A DNA stretch of 64,000 nucleotides from Nilaparvata lugens (lineage: Eukaryota > Arthropoda > Insecta > Hemiptera > Delphacidae): contig NC_052517.1 in NCBI RefSeq assembly GCF_014356525.2, forward strand, positions 1,924,115-1,988,114. Direction: 5' to 3'. The translations under genes and the position numbers were made by a program. The notes beneath the pieces are model-generated. The model was not told the DNA's origin and ran no database searches. It was given only the letters and a program-made list of their open reading frames with translations. The first letter of the stretch is position 1; the number at the start of each line of letters is the position of its first letter. Shown here in pieces: positions 36,001 through 48,563 of the stretch.

Positions 36001-37099
36001 ATTACAATCAACAACATCAACTTATGATTGAATTTCTTGTATCATCTTATTGAAAAATTAGTTTTCTTCTCAAATGGTTCAGTGCAATATTGCGCTATGA
36101 TTGAGCATTCAAAAGTTATTGAGGAGTTATTGCTTGATAGTTTACTGAAGATTGCAACTTCAAATTCTTTTGAAGCTCTATAATGCGTGATTTTCTGAGT
36201 TTTCAGATATGTAGACTACATATTATTGTAGAAAAGTTAATCCTTTATAAATATTGTATCGACAAAATTTGTGCTATGACCAACCGTTTAGAAGATATTG
36301 ACAAGAAACTAGAGAAGAGCTAATGTTTAAATAGGTTTTCTCAATTTTGATGTTGTATAGCTCCCCATCATCAGAGCTCTTCAGTGATTAATTTGAATGA
36401 TTTTTTGGAGAATTATTTTATCTTCAAGCTTGTTGATAGTAAAAACACCTAATATCAACTGTTAAGGAGCTATGGACAGAAAATACTACAGATGATTTCA
36501 ACGATGATGCGGTTCTCTTGTTTTTGAAGCTCTGTAGCTTCTTACTATTAGAGTTTTTGTACAATTTAATCACACGAAACTGTAGTAAATTTTGTTTTCT
36601 TTGAAAATTGTTCCATGCAAAATCAAGTTCCAACTAACTGTTCATAAGCTCTTGATGAATTTATACAAATAGGTACATCGATAGTATGCATTTCATCGGT
36701 TTTTGGAGCACCATAACTTCCTAATTTTTCATGATTTCGATATTAAAATTTGTGAATTTTGTGGAAAATTTTGTTGTCTTTGAAAATGGTCATGAGCAAA
36801 ATCAATCTCTGATGAAGCGTTCAGAAGTTATTGCTGAAAAACTGAAACAGCTACCAATATTTCTCAAAATCCATTGTCAGCTTTGAAAGCAGATTCCACT
36901 AATAGAGATAATAGATTTCACTCACTAAAGCTCATGATCATATGGCAAATTCCATTCTCTACAAAAATGCACAATTGAAAATTCAGCTACAATGAACAGT
37001 TGAAAAGTTATAAAGGAAATACTGCTGAGAAATGCATTGTTGACTTGGCTTTCAATACTTTAGAGCATGCTTAGCGCATTATTCATTGAATTTATGACA

Positions 37100-39258
37100 A
37101 ATTCAGCTACATAATTTTGTATTAAATTTTGTTTCCTTCAATAAAGGACATCAGCAAAATTACAATACGATGAACCGTTGAGAAGTTATGGAGGAAATAC
37201 TGGAACATTCCCCCAATAATCTCAGAAGCTGTCAGCCATGTAACATGAAATAGGACAGTTCAGTGAAGAGATGCCAGAGTTGCAAATTGAACAGCTCATG
37301 ACATCTAGCGGAGTTTTTGTGAACTACTTGCAGCGACACAACTCGACTAAAGACAGTAATGTGGACACCATTTAAAACTACCGCCTATTTCAAAAATACT
37401 ATCATTAAATAAATTTTAAAATAAATCTATTGTTTGTGAACTGATTTCGATCAACAATAGTTCAAATTGTGTATAATTTCAAGCTATTTGTGGCAAGTTC
37501 AAATAGTCTAGTACAATTTTCCTGAACAATTGACCGTTTTCCAGTAAACTTGGATTAAATGTTGGGATCCACTGATTTGTTACTCTGATTTATTATCTTT
37601 GATCGATCATACTCTGTTGCTTCTGAACTGATCTTGCTAATTTACATTTCAGATTGTCTAGGATTTAGTGTTCCATGTTTTCAGTGAACAATGACTACCC
37701 TGAAAAATCAATTCCAATTCAGCACAAAATGAGAATGAGTAGCCTATCACAAAATTGAATCATAAACGAGAGAGTTATGATTGATGGAAGATATTCAACA
37801 AAACTGAAGGCCTTTCCAATTCAGCACAAAATGAGAATGAGTAGCCTATCACAAAATTGAATCATAAACGAGGGAGCTATGATTGATGAAAGATATTTAA
37901 TTTGCAAACTGCTTCACAGCAGTTAATGATGTGAATCCTAGACATTCTCTTCAATTTTACCAAAAATCGATCAACATTAGCGGAATATTGATGAGAGATA
38001 AAACGATAGACCTTTCAACTGTGCATAAAACTGGCCCAAATATAACAAAATTGAATCATAAACAAGGGATTTCTGATCGATCAAAGATATTGGATGTGCC
38101 TGTGCCGGACTGTTTCATCATCATTCATCTCAATTATTATCCTCGAATATGGTCAAATCTAGCAAAATATTGATTAGAAACAAAGCGATAGAGCTTGTAT
38201 TCCTCCTCAAAATGAGATTAAGTATCACAAAATTGGTTCATAAACGAGGGAGTTATGGTTGATAAAAAAATATTCAATCGTGCAAGACTGCTTTAAATAA
38301 GTACCTAAGTGAGAATTCCCAACATTTTCTTGAATTCTACGAAAAAATAGGCAATTGTAAGGAAATATTAATGGGTAAAAACGATAGAGCTTGACGAAAT
38401 TCTGCATAAAACTAGCCCTAAAATAATAAAATTGAAATTATAGACAAGGAAGTTATGATTGATCGATTTGTTGTGTAAGTCTGTTTTGTCAATGAGTGTG
38501 AATTCTCAACATATTTTTCAATTTTACTCGAAAATCGTCAACAAGCGAGATATTGATAAGAAAAAAAACGATAGAGCATGGAATTCTGCACAAAATGAGC
38601 TCTATAGTGAGGTCCACGTTATAATGATAGTATTTGATCAACTTTGGTTTTGCTATCCTTGTCTATCATTCGACAAGGTCGGTGGTACTATCCTTTTCTA
38701 GGTCTACAACGATGCCAATTATGTTTTTGACAGTGTAGAAATATAATTAATTAATGCAGAGAATCGGCATCGCTATTCTTCTATCTTTATCCACTGCCAT
38801 TATAACGTGGACCTCACTATAGTCACACGAAATTAATTCACTTGAATATATTTATTATTGATAGGTACGGTATGAGATGTATTTGATATCCATGATATCA
38901 TTATGATTTTTCAATCAAGGTAATCAGCCACTGAATAACAGAGTTAGAATGGATCAGACATTTTCATGATGAAAGAATTAGCAGTTAATTTCCAAGTCTA
39001 CTGAAAACGGTGAATTTTTCAGAGAAATTGTTCAGATAAAGAAAGTTAGAGCTTAGAATTCTACATAATTTGAAATGAGAATGAGCAGAATCTATTAAGA
39101 AATAGCAGAGTTATGATGAATCAAAGATAATTTTGGTGAGACAAATCGGCAAATTTTCAAACTTCTATTCAAGTTTACTCGGAAACAGTTGGTTTTTCAT
39201 GAGAATAATATCGAACTGAAAACATGGAGCTCAGAATTCTGCACAATCTGAAATGTGA
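37100..39258. repeat. Asymmetric palindrome centre
   Basis: About 2.15 kb with no inverted partner. It continues the diverged ~178-bp repeat of the left arm in the same orientation: related 'GAGAGTTATGATTGAT'-type segments occur near 37755, 37865, 38056, 38237, 38450 and 39105. The right arm, beginning near 39260, shows the same motif only in reverse complement. It contains one complete 221-bp inverted-repeat element at 38602-38822. No coding region is supported. Confidence 0.8.
38602..38822. mobile_element. Compact complete family-A element
   Basis: 221 bp: opens CTATAGTGAGGTCCACGTTA, closes AACGTGGACCTCACTATAG, with about 28 bp of good inverted match. It is the simplest full copy and lies in the asymmetric centre of the palindrome. 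No coding; the target duplication is not resolved because CTATAG is kept at both ends. Confidence 0.85.
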
Positions 39259-41744
39259 ATAATGAATAATGCGCTATACATGCTCAAAAGTATTGAAAGC
39301 CAAGTTAACAATGAATTTCTCAGCAGTATTTGCTTTATAACTTATTAAACGTTCATTGTAGCTGATTTTTCATTTTGTAGAGTGAATTTTTGTAGAGAAT
39401 GGAATTTGACATATGATAATGAGCTTTAATAGGTGGAATCTGTCATCCACTATTTCTATAAGTGGAATTTGCTGGCAACGAATTTTGAGAAAAATTTCTA
39501 TATGTTTCAGATTTTCAGCAATAACTTCTAAACGCTTAATCAGAGATTGATCCTGCTCATCACCATTTTTAAAGACAACACGATGTTCTACAAATTCAAC
39601 TTAATTTAAATACAAAAATCATGAAAAACTAAGAAATTATGGTGCTCCAAAAACCGATGAAACTCATACTATCGATGTACCTAATTGTATAAATTCATCA
39701 ATAACTTATGAACAGTTCATTGGAACTTGATTTTGCATGGTACAATTTTTGAACAAAACAAAATTCACTACAGTATCGTGTGATTAAATTGTACAAAAAC
39801 TCCAATAGTAAGAAGTTACAGAGCTTCAAAAACAAGAGAACCGCATCATTGTTGAAATCATCTGTAGTATTTTCTGTCCATAGCTCCTGAACAGTTGATA
39901 AGAGATATTCTTGCTAGTAACAAGCTTAAAGATAAGAAAATTCTCCACAAAATCATGAAAGTGGATTACTGAAGAGCTCTGATGATAAGGATCTATAGAA
40001 CATCAAAATTGAGAAAACCTATCTAAACATTAGCTCTTCTCTAGTTTTTTGTCAATAACTTCTAGACGGTTGGTCATAGCACAAATTTCGTAGATATATT
40101 ATTTATGAAGGATGAAATTTTCTACAATGGTTTGCAGTCTACATATCTGAAAACTTTGAAAATCACGTATTATAGAGCTTTAAAAGAATTTAAAATTGAA
40201 ATCTTCAGTGAACTATCAAGCAATATTTACTCAATAACTTTTGAATGCTTAAACATAGCGCAATATTTCACTGAACCATTTGAGAAGGAAACTAATTTTT
40301 CAATAAGATGATACAATAAATTCAATCATAAGTTGATGTTGTTGATTGTAATTGTCATTTAAAAACGAATAAAGCTGTTGATTTGATAGTCAAAGGTGAT
40401 TTCAAAATGTTTCCTGCATTGTGCTGCCCATAGGCGATAGCGGCCAGTTTATGAACTATTGCTCACTTTCTGACATGACCATTGACCAGACCATCGCCAT
40501 CTTTGATTTTTGTTTGTATACAATTAGTCTGTTCAAGTCCGCAAACAATTGCTGATTATTAAATAAATATTAACGTTTAAACTCTAATTCTTTGAAAAAT
40601 ACCTTCTATCATAATTTCTTCAACTCTATCAACGATAAGAATAGTGCGCAATCGTCAAATAATTGCAGAATGTGTAAGTATATATTGAAGTGATCATACC
40701 TTTAGCTTTAGTGTTTTGAACAGCTATGTTTTAGAATTGTTATAATTATTGTAAGTGTTACAACAAATAAACGTTCATTTCCATGAAATTCATCTTTTAT
40801 TATGTGTTAGTCAAGTACAATTAACTTTGAATACCATTACTTTAGAAAAATAATAGCAAAATCTTCAAGTGTTGACTATGAGCCAATGGCCGTGGGCAGT
40901 CTTATTGTTTTTATAAGTTTTTAGCTGATATTTCTCTCATTTCTCCTAAAATATTATTGTAAAATGTGTTGAATATCATTTTAATAATAATTTATTTCCG
41001 TTTTAGTTCTAGTTGTTGATTAATTATACTTTTTCATAACATAACTGTACTCTACATTGACGGCAATGTTAGGTAGGTTGGGTAGTCAGCACAAAACTTT
41101 AAATAAACTTTTATCTCTCAATTTAAACAAATAACAATTTCAAATTTAAAATAATTGATGAAGTATTTTTACTCTTGTCTTTGAAAGTTTAATCTACTAT
41201 TGAATACATTCATTATTTGTTTACATTTTCAGGTAGGCCCTATAAAATCATTGGAGATTATAACCATTCAATCGGAATCGAAACTTGAGATTTTGTGCTA
41301 CAATATTCATTGTATTTGAAACGGAACAAGCTGATTTAAATCTTCATGCAGCATACAAGGTACATTCAAATTTATTGTGATATTTGTAATTTTCCCTACA
41401 AATATCATGTTTTATTTGTTCGGCTCTTCAAGCAGATGTGCTTAAAATCTGTTTTATAGTTTTAACTATTAAGGCATTTCAAATGTTTGGGCTCATAGAG
41501 AATGGCGTGCTGTGATTTGTAGATTTCTCCTCATTTTAATTTTTAAACTTGACAATTTAAATACTACTTATAAATTAAATGTCTTAACAGTTTCATGAGG
41601 AAATCTACCAGGCTGCAGTTCTGGACAATTTCTCTCCATGAACTTTGAAATGTCTCTAGTTTTAAGATAAGATGAATGTAGTGTTATTTATCATTGAAAA
41701 TATCCCCAGAATCATTATAAGGAACTAACAGATCAACTACACGA

Positions 41745-43110
41745 ATAGGTAGGTAGTCTGAAATTGTAAAAAATAATACAATTTTCATTTGAAGGGTAAC
41801 CACTTTTTTTAGTGTAGACATCTAACAATTCTGGTTTCAAAAGTTGATCAATGACTAGAAGAAAGTATTCTCATAGGTTTCATAGCCATGATAACCCTCC
41901 GTATTGATGATACTCCAGAGAATAGGTAGTCTAATTTTGAAAAATCATACAATTCTTATCTGAAGGGTAACCACTTTTTCAGTGTCTGCATCTAACAATT
42001 CCGGTTTCAAAAGTTGATCAATGACTAGAAGATAGTATTCTCATAGTTTTCACAACCCTGATATCTCTCCATATTGGTGATTATCCAAAGAATAAGTAGT
42101 CTAATATTGTAGAAAATCATAAAATTCTCATTTAAAGGGTATCCACTTTTTCAGTGTCTGCATCTAACAATTCCGGTTTCAAAAGTTGATCAATGACTAA
42201 AAGAAAGTATTCTAATAGTTTCCACAACCCTGATAACCCTCCGTATTGGTGATACTCCAAAGAATAGGTAGTCTAATATTGTAAAAAATCATATAATTCT
42301 TATTTGAAGGGTATCCACTTTTTTTAGTGTCTGCATCTAACAATTCTGGTTTTAAAAGTTGTTCAATGATTAAAAGAAAGTATTGTCATATTTTTCACAA
42401 CCCTGATAACCCTCCGTATTGGTGATACTCCAAAGAATAGGTAGTCTAATATTGTGAAAAATCATAGAATTCTTATTTAAAGGGTATCCACTTTTTTTAG
42501 TGGCCACATCTAACAATTCTGGTTTCAAAAGTTGATCAATGACTAGAAGATAGTATTCTCATAATTTCCACACCCCTGATGTACTCCTTATTGGTGATAC
42601 TCCAAAGAATATGTAGTGTAATATTGGAAAATATCATACAATTCTTATTCGAAGGATATCCACTTTTTTTAGTGGCCGAATCTTACAATTCTGGTTTCAA
42701 AAGTTGATCAATGACTAGAACATAGTATTCTCATAGTTTCCACTACCCTGATAACCCTCCGTATTGGTGATACTCCAAAGAATAGGTACTCTAATATTTT
42801 CATAAATCATCAAATTCGTATTTGAAGGATATCCACTTTTTTTAGTGTCTGCATCTAACAATTCTGGTTTCAAGAGTTCATTGTTGACTAAAATAAAGTA
42901 TTCTCATAGTTTCCACGACCCTTATAGCTCCCCGTATTGGTGATACTCCAAAGAATAGGTAGTCTAATATTTTTATAAATTATCAAATTCTTATTTGAAG
43001 GGTATCCACTTTTTTTAGAGTCTGCATTTAACAATTCTGGTCCAAAAAGTTGATCAATGACTAAAATAAAATATTCTCATAGTTTTCACAACCCTGTCTG
43101 TCCTCGATTG
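41745..43110 (-). repeat. 172-bp satellite, eight units (right arm)
   Basis: Reverse-complement counterpart of 33600-34620. 'AAAAGTTGATCAATGACTA' and variants recur at about 41841, 42013, 42185, 42357, 42532, 42704, 42877 and 43047. The two extra units mean the array changed length after the arms separated, or differs between the haplotypes that supply them. Confidence 0.88.
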
Positions 43111-43372
43111 GTTGGTATTCCATAGTTCATAAAGCTCATATAAGGAAATGACTCGAATCTTATAATTTTCTGTATCTGTCCATTCGGATTATATTATTTT
43201 ATCAATTCTTTTGCTGATGGTAAAACAAATGTGTATTAATATGTATTTCTGGTGTTTCAATCTTTGCCAATTCATTGACAAACAATTTTTTGTTATTTTT
43301 ATGGTGGGAAGGTCAAGGTAGAGAAATTACTGCTTTGGTTATTTCGAGGTAGAGATTTACTGTGTGGCTTTC

Positions 43373-43713
43373 CTATAGTGAGGTCCACGTTATAATGGCA
43401 GTGGAGAAAGATGGGGGAACAGCGTTGCCGATTTTCTGCCTTGTCACTGCTTTATATAGAATTCTTGTTTAAAGTAATCAATTATTATATTTTATTCATA
43501 AAGAAATAACAGTTCTTAATGATTGAATAATAAATGTTCATAATATTGAGATCAAATATTTTGTAAATCAATTATATCTCTACATTGTAAGAAAACGATC
43601 TGGCAACACTGCAGCGTTAGATAAGGGTAGCGCTATTTGCTTTGTTGAATAGACAAGGATAGCAAAACCAACGTTTATTCTTTACTGCCATTATAACGTA
43701 GACCTCACTATAG
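43373..43713. mobile_element. Family-A element (right arm only)
   Basis: 341 bp, CTATAGTGAGGTCCACGTTA to TAACGTAGACCTCACTATAG. It contains the 'AGCGCTATTTGCTTTGTTGA' module. The matching left-arm position (near 33580) lacks it. Confidence 0.82.
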
Positions 43714-43769
43714 ACTTCCTCTCCATGCGGAAGCCCCGTTACATTGAGTCAACTCGACCTCTTATCATT

Positions 43770-44628
43770 GAGAAAAAGATAGCATAAGAAAATATGCCAT
43801 GGTAAAGGACCGTTATGTTGCAAATGTGAGTGTTAACTGAAGCCGATAGTCCTAGTAGTTGTTTTTGGTGAAGCTATGTGACGCTGGTAGTCTCTCATAC
43901 TGTGCCCTTCTTACACTCTTACACTCCCAAGAACACACTACTAATAGACAGTGTATAGGGTGTCTATGTTGCAAATGTGAGTGTTAACTGAAGCCGATAG
44001 TCCTAGTAGTTGTTTTTGGTGAAGCTATGTGACGCTGGTAGTCTCTCATACTGTGCCCTTCTTACACTCTTACACTCCCAACAACACACTAATAATAGAC
44101 AGTGTATAGGGTGTCTATGTTGCAAATGTGAGTGTTAACTGAAGCCGATAGTCCTAGTAGCTGTTTTTGGTGAAGCTATGTGACGCTGGTAGTCTCTCAT
44201 ACTGTGCCCTTCTTACACTCTTACACTCCCAACAACACACTAATAGTAGACAGTGTATAGGGTGTCTATGTTGCAAATGTGAGTGTTAACTGAAGCCGAT
44301 AGTCCTAGTAGTTGTTTTTGGTGAAGCTATGTGACGCTGGTAGTCTCTCATACTGTGCCCTTCTTACACTCTTACACTCTTACACTCCCAACAACACACT
44401 AATAATAGACAGTAGTCGGGTTGATATTTGGAAGGACCTATTTCATGAGATGTTTTGAAGCTATATTTTCTGTATGGTGTGATACAGTTAATTCAAGTTT
44501 CATAACCACTTGACTTTCATTTCATCTCAGACTCTGACTGAGTTAACATGAAATAGCCTCGAATTTTGGAACATACCATGGGATATCTTCTTATGCTATC
44601 TTTTCTCTATCCTCTTCCCTTTTGATTT
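43770..44628. mobile_element. Family-D element with 151-bp satellite
   Basis: Left end GAGAAAAAGATAGCATAAGA (43772), right end CTTATGCTATCTTTTCTCTA (to ~44626). Inside, a 151-bp unit repeats from about 43808, 43959, 44110 and 44261 to 44411 (GTGTATAGGGTGTCTATGTT, GACGCTGGTAGTCTCTCATA). The left arm keeps only one terminus (33403-33470). Confidence 0.85.
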
Positions 44629-44752
44629 TTATTGTGTGTCTGTGTTGAATAGAATGATTGATTGTTGTGTTGAATAAATTATTTATTGATTGATTAACCT
44701 CTTCACTACCTCCTCACTATGAGAACACCTATTTGGCATCACACCTTCATTC

Positions 44753-45608
44753 AAGGTCTGATCACACAGAGAGCGATCTGCTGGCAGCGGTCTTGGATTA
44801 ATATATACTTATAGATATCTAAGATATAGATATTAATATCAAAGTATGACACTCAAGATTTCTGCTCCAACTATTTATTGATTGCAATGAAATATCTTTA
44901 GCTATATTTGTTAGAATTTTGCTTTTTTCTCTTTCTTATCCTCTCTTCTTTTCCCATTCTTCCCTCTTTCACTCCTCTTGACCCTTCATTCCTTACCTTT
45001 ATACCCTCTACCAGCCCGTGGCATGGAAACCATAGTTGGCTAGGTATTTTTCCGTATTTCATTCTATTCAGCTCTCACCCCACTATGAAGCCTGTTCTTG
45101 TATGTTTATTTGAAATTTGTATTTTGTATTTGTGTTTTCATTTTAATAAATTTGAATTGAATTGAGATGTCTAAAAATTGTTCACACCAGAGCTCTGTGT
45201 CTAAAGAGCTACATTATAATATCTGGACGTCCTTAGGGTTTCACTTCACACCAAAGACATCTCTGGACCGAAAGAAAGTTATTTCTGCTTCGAAATCTCC
45301 ACTGACTTCTCAATTTTTCATCTTCTTTTTGAGCAAATTATCTGTTTTAAATCGCTGTACTTGAATCTGAGTATTAACAGCCGTTAATACAATCGTGTGC
45401 CGGTTCATAAAAGTCTGTTAAATATTAATTGTGATTAATTTCACGAGAACCTTCGGAAAGCCTTCTCTGATTGGTTCTCGTGAAATTGACCACGGTTAAA
45501 ATTTAACCGGCTTTTGTGCAACCGGAGACTTGGAGTCGTAACTTGGGAATCGGACCTTAGACCGCTCTGACCACAGCCTGTGGATCGCTCCCTGTGTGTC
45601 CAGGCCCT
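44753..45608. mobile_element. Inverted-repeat element of ~855 bp (right arm)
   Basis: Reverse-complement partner of 32404-33258, opening AAGGTCTGATCACACAGAGA and closing CCCTGTGTGTCCAGGCCCTT. Frames present in both copies are not conserved better than the non-coding parts. Confidence 0.75.
45397..45526. mobile_element. Family-B MITE (right arm, nested)
   Basis: Partner of 32486-32616, from GTGCCGGTTCATAAAAGTCT to CTTTTGTGCAACCGGAG. Confidence 0.82.
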
Positions 45609-46559
45609 TAGAAGTTAGATTGTTTAATTGAGATGTATTCACTGGTTGAGGACGAGGCTGTTTCTTGTTAGGAAGGGTATAGTATACATTTAAATCCTCA
45701 CATTATTATTCAAATAACTAGTATGTAGTCTCATAAATGTTTATTATTGATTCAATGATAACAATTTTGTTAGTAGCCTCTATTTAAACCCTTGAAAAAT
45801 TAAGATTTATTCTCTCTCAAATCGTTCTGCTTCCCCGTTGTGCCTTCTATCAACTGTAGTGAATAGATTCCTTCTTCTCATTTGTAATATTTGTGTGCAT
45901 TTTATTTCATCAGACGTCTGGAGTTTGTTACATTTTATACCGTTAAGATAGACCTGTAGTTGTGAGTCATTTATGCGCTTGTAAACCATAGAGATATTAA
46001 GCATTTGAGACTGATATTAAGGTGAACGATGAGAACTTGTAGTTGTTTTAATCTATCTTTTCAACAATTTTTTATCAATATTATGTTGTTTTTTTTATCC
46101 AAATGAATGCATTGCCCAGTGATTGATACAGTATGGTTGCTAGTGTAGTACGAGAATAAAGTACGATTTAATGACATTCTCATTCTATTCTAAGCTTTCT
46201 TAGAATGAAAAATGGTTAAATAAATATGTAAAGTTATGTTTTCAATACATATTATTGTGAGAAACAGTTTGATTTCCTTATTTTCAACAAAAATTGATTA
46301 AACCTTTTGCCAGGATTTCTGGGAAAAATAAAAATTTAGAGGCATTTTAATCTTTCATTCAAGTTATATTATTAAACAATAATAATTTTCGAGTACAAAT
46401 TCTGTCATTTTATTGTAATATAATTACATTTTTGTAATAATGTAATTTTTATATTGAGGTTAGGAGATAATTTACTTCTTATTCTTTTTCTTAAGAAAAT
46501 AATTAGGTCACGAAGGCAGCTGGTTTTTGCTGCTGCCAACCAAAATTCTAAAATATTGA

Positions 46560-46690
46560 ACTTTCAATGGCAAATAGATTGAGCGGTTAGAGAAATTTTG
46601 CATCATTATGTTGGCAGCATTACTTTCCCCGTCACCTTTTCTTGTCGAAAATTCTCGAACAATATGGACGCCGCCATCTTTGCTAGCTAT
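46560..46690 (+). promoter_or_regulatory. Possible housekeeping-type promoter/5' exon (right arm)
   Basis: GCCGCCATCTT (46670-46680) is a YY1-type site typical of TATA-less promoters, lying in 'TTGGCAGCATTACTTTCCCC' context. It sits 1.9 kb upstream of the candidate exon in the same orientation. Inverted copies lie at 31313-31436 and 26937-27055 in the left arm. Confidence 0.35.
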
Positions 46691-47800
46691 CCTGTTTTGG
46701 CTCGTTAATTTTTACAGTTTATAGTGATATTTTATTGATTTCAGTGTTAAATTAATGTAAAATGTGTTCCTTATAACTTTTATCAACTAGTGTGAACATA
46801 GAAATCCATTTCTATTCGATAATTTTAACGTGAGCTTTGAAGTAAAATCAGCCCATCGTCTTTGATCGAAACAGCCAAGGTATCTTGTATTTTACGTTAT
46901 AGAAACGTTTAATCAACTATTCAACGGTATTCATTGCTTGTTTTCGACTAATTGCCAGATATTTTAATGTTTTCAATTGATTTTCTCTAGTTTTGCAAAA
47001 TTATTTTGTAAATTTGACTAATGTTGATCTATTGCTGTTTCACAAAGATCTGTCAGTATTGGTTAAATGGGGAACATTCATGCATAGTCATAAGAGCTAC
47101 TGCCAAGCTATTTAATCTTTCTCTACGGCTTTTGTATTGAATTTTTAGCTACAATTCACCAATTTTAGGCTTAAATTAATAAAAAATGAGCTATTTACTT
47201 TTGATTTTATCTATTTTGAAAATAAATTAAGTAAAATTTTAAATTTTTTCTTCCAAACTTGACTGATTTTTTTAGTTATAATTTGAGTATTGGATTAGTA
47301 AAAATGAACTATTTGCTATTGATTTCATTTTTTAGAAAAAAATAATTTATTTTGGCTTGTTTTCTTTGAAATTTAACATTAAAGGTTTTATTGTTTTTTC
47401 AATCGTATTTAACTTCTAAGCCGGTTCATGTTAAGTTTAGTTTGTTGTTTATATGGGCCTATCTCAATTTTTTTTTAATCTTGAGTAGACCTATATATAT
47501 TTTACTGAAATAAAAGTATTTTAACATTAATTTTTCTTAGAATAAACTCATAATATCATCAATTATTTTATTTATCAATTCAATTCAAATTGAATTGATA
47601 ATATCATCAATTATTTTATTTATAAATATCTAAAGAAAAAGCTTGTAATTAAATTTTACCGCTCCCGTTTCCCACTGCTAAGAGCGTTGATAAATTTTTT
47701 TATCAGAAGTTGTTTCAAAATTTCCCTGTTGCGAAAATAATTTATAAAGTATAGAATTTCTAAAATCTTTCCACCGCGGGAAGCGGAAAAGTTTTTATAG

Positions 47801-47926
47801 TGCCGGTTCCACAACAACCGGTTAAATTTTAACCGTCGAACCAATCAGAGAAGGCGTTTTTGAATGATTGGTTCTCGTGAAATTAATCACGGTTAAAATT
47901 TAACCGACTGTTGTGCAACCAGACCA
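47801..47926. mobile_element. Family-B MITE, complete (right arm)
   Basis: Counterpart of 29565-29690, with GTGCCGGTT and AACCAGACC ends and ATA on both sides. Confidence 0.88.
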
Positions 47927-47983
47927 TAGTGTTTGATAATTTTCCTGCTGCGGGAAGCGGCAATAAATGTTCAGTGTTTAAGT

Positions 47984-48253
47984 TTTACTTTTTGTGTAGT
48001 TGAGAAGTTGATATTGTGGTAATTATTCATATTGAATGAAAAAGACTAAGAAATTGACAAAAAACCACTGATTTATTGATAATTAGAAAGACCGGTTTCG
48101 GTTATTACACCATTGTCAATCTCTGATAAACTGTTTTGATACATTTTTCAGTTTATCAGAGATTGACAATGGTGTAATAACCGAAACCGGTCTTTCTAAT
48201 ATTATCAATAAATCAGTGGTTTTTTGACAATTTCTTAGTCTTTTTCATTCAAT
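47984..48253 (-). mobile_element. Palindrome-plus-tail element, family C (right-arm copy)
   Basis: Inverted counterpart of 29239-29503, tail on the left. TGTTTAAGT at 47975-47983 and 48254-48262 is the same 9-bp target duplication read on the other strand, so the insertion predates the arm duplication or haplotype split. Confidence 0.9.
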
Positions 48254-48563
48254 ATGTTTAAGTTTTTCCAAAAAATTTTCCGCTGCCGGAAATGTTTTTG
48301 TTACAGGTCGGTCAATCTATGTATCTTCTTGCATCTGAAGTGAAACTATTTTTTTTTCATAAATTTAGATGAATGTGTTGATAAAATTTGATTCAGAAAC
48401 AGGACGTATGCCCCCAACTGTGTTTTGACTGTGTCTTTCTGATAAATAAAACGAATTTTGTGTCTCAACCACTTATTTCAACCACCTTGAGTCACTCCAC
48501 TGTGTATTATTTGTAGACTGTATTTATTACTTTGTTGGCTAAGCATTGTATGTTGTTTTGCAG

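Larger units (their letters stand above)
18105..37100 (+). repeat. Left arm of giant inverted repeat
   Basis: The stretch is matched by the reverse complement of 39258-58795. Anchors run in strictly inverted order: 18126-18338/58496-58690, 20774-20896/55462-55590, 22411-22575/52960-53124, 25523-25673/48564-48714, 31313-31436/46560-46690, 32404-33258/44753-45608, 34620-35960/40380-41745. In a hand alignment of the 165-bp anchor at 22411 I count six differences. Segments without a right-arm partner include 20393-20540, 24447-25000, the duplicated block and LINE between 25561 and 31432, and the 30194-30730 element. Outer end: the match fades at a shared 'TAGACCTACT' near 18105, where a 296-bp tandem array begins that the right arm lacks. 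Confidence 0.93.
36000..40350. repeat. Highly diverged ~178-bp satellite
   Basis: A loose motif of the form 'TGAACNGTTNANAAGTTAT' recurs at about 36115, 36278, 36460, 36633, 36813, 36990 and 37170 (spacing 163-182 bp), then continues through the centre and reappears reverse-complemented in the right arm (for example near 39340, 39520, 39705). Unit-to-unit identity is low, so the array is old. Six-frame reading gives only short frames without family resemblance. Confidence 0.7.
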
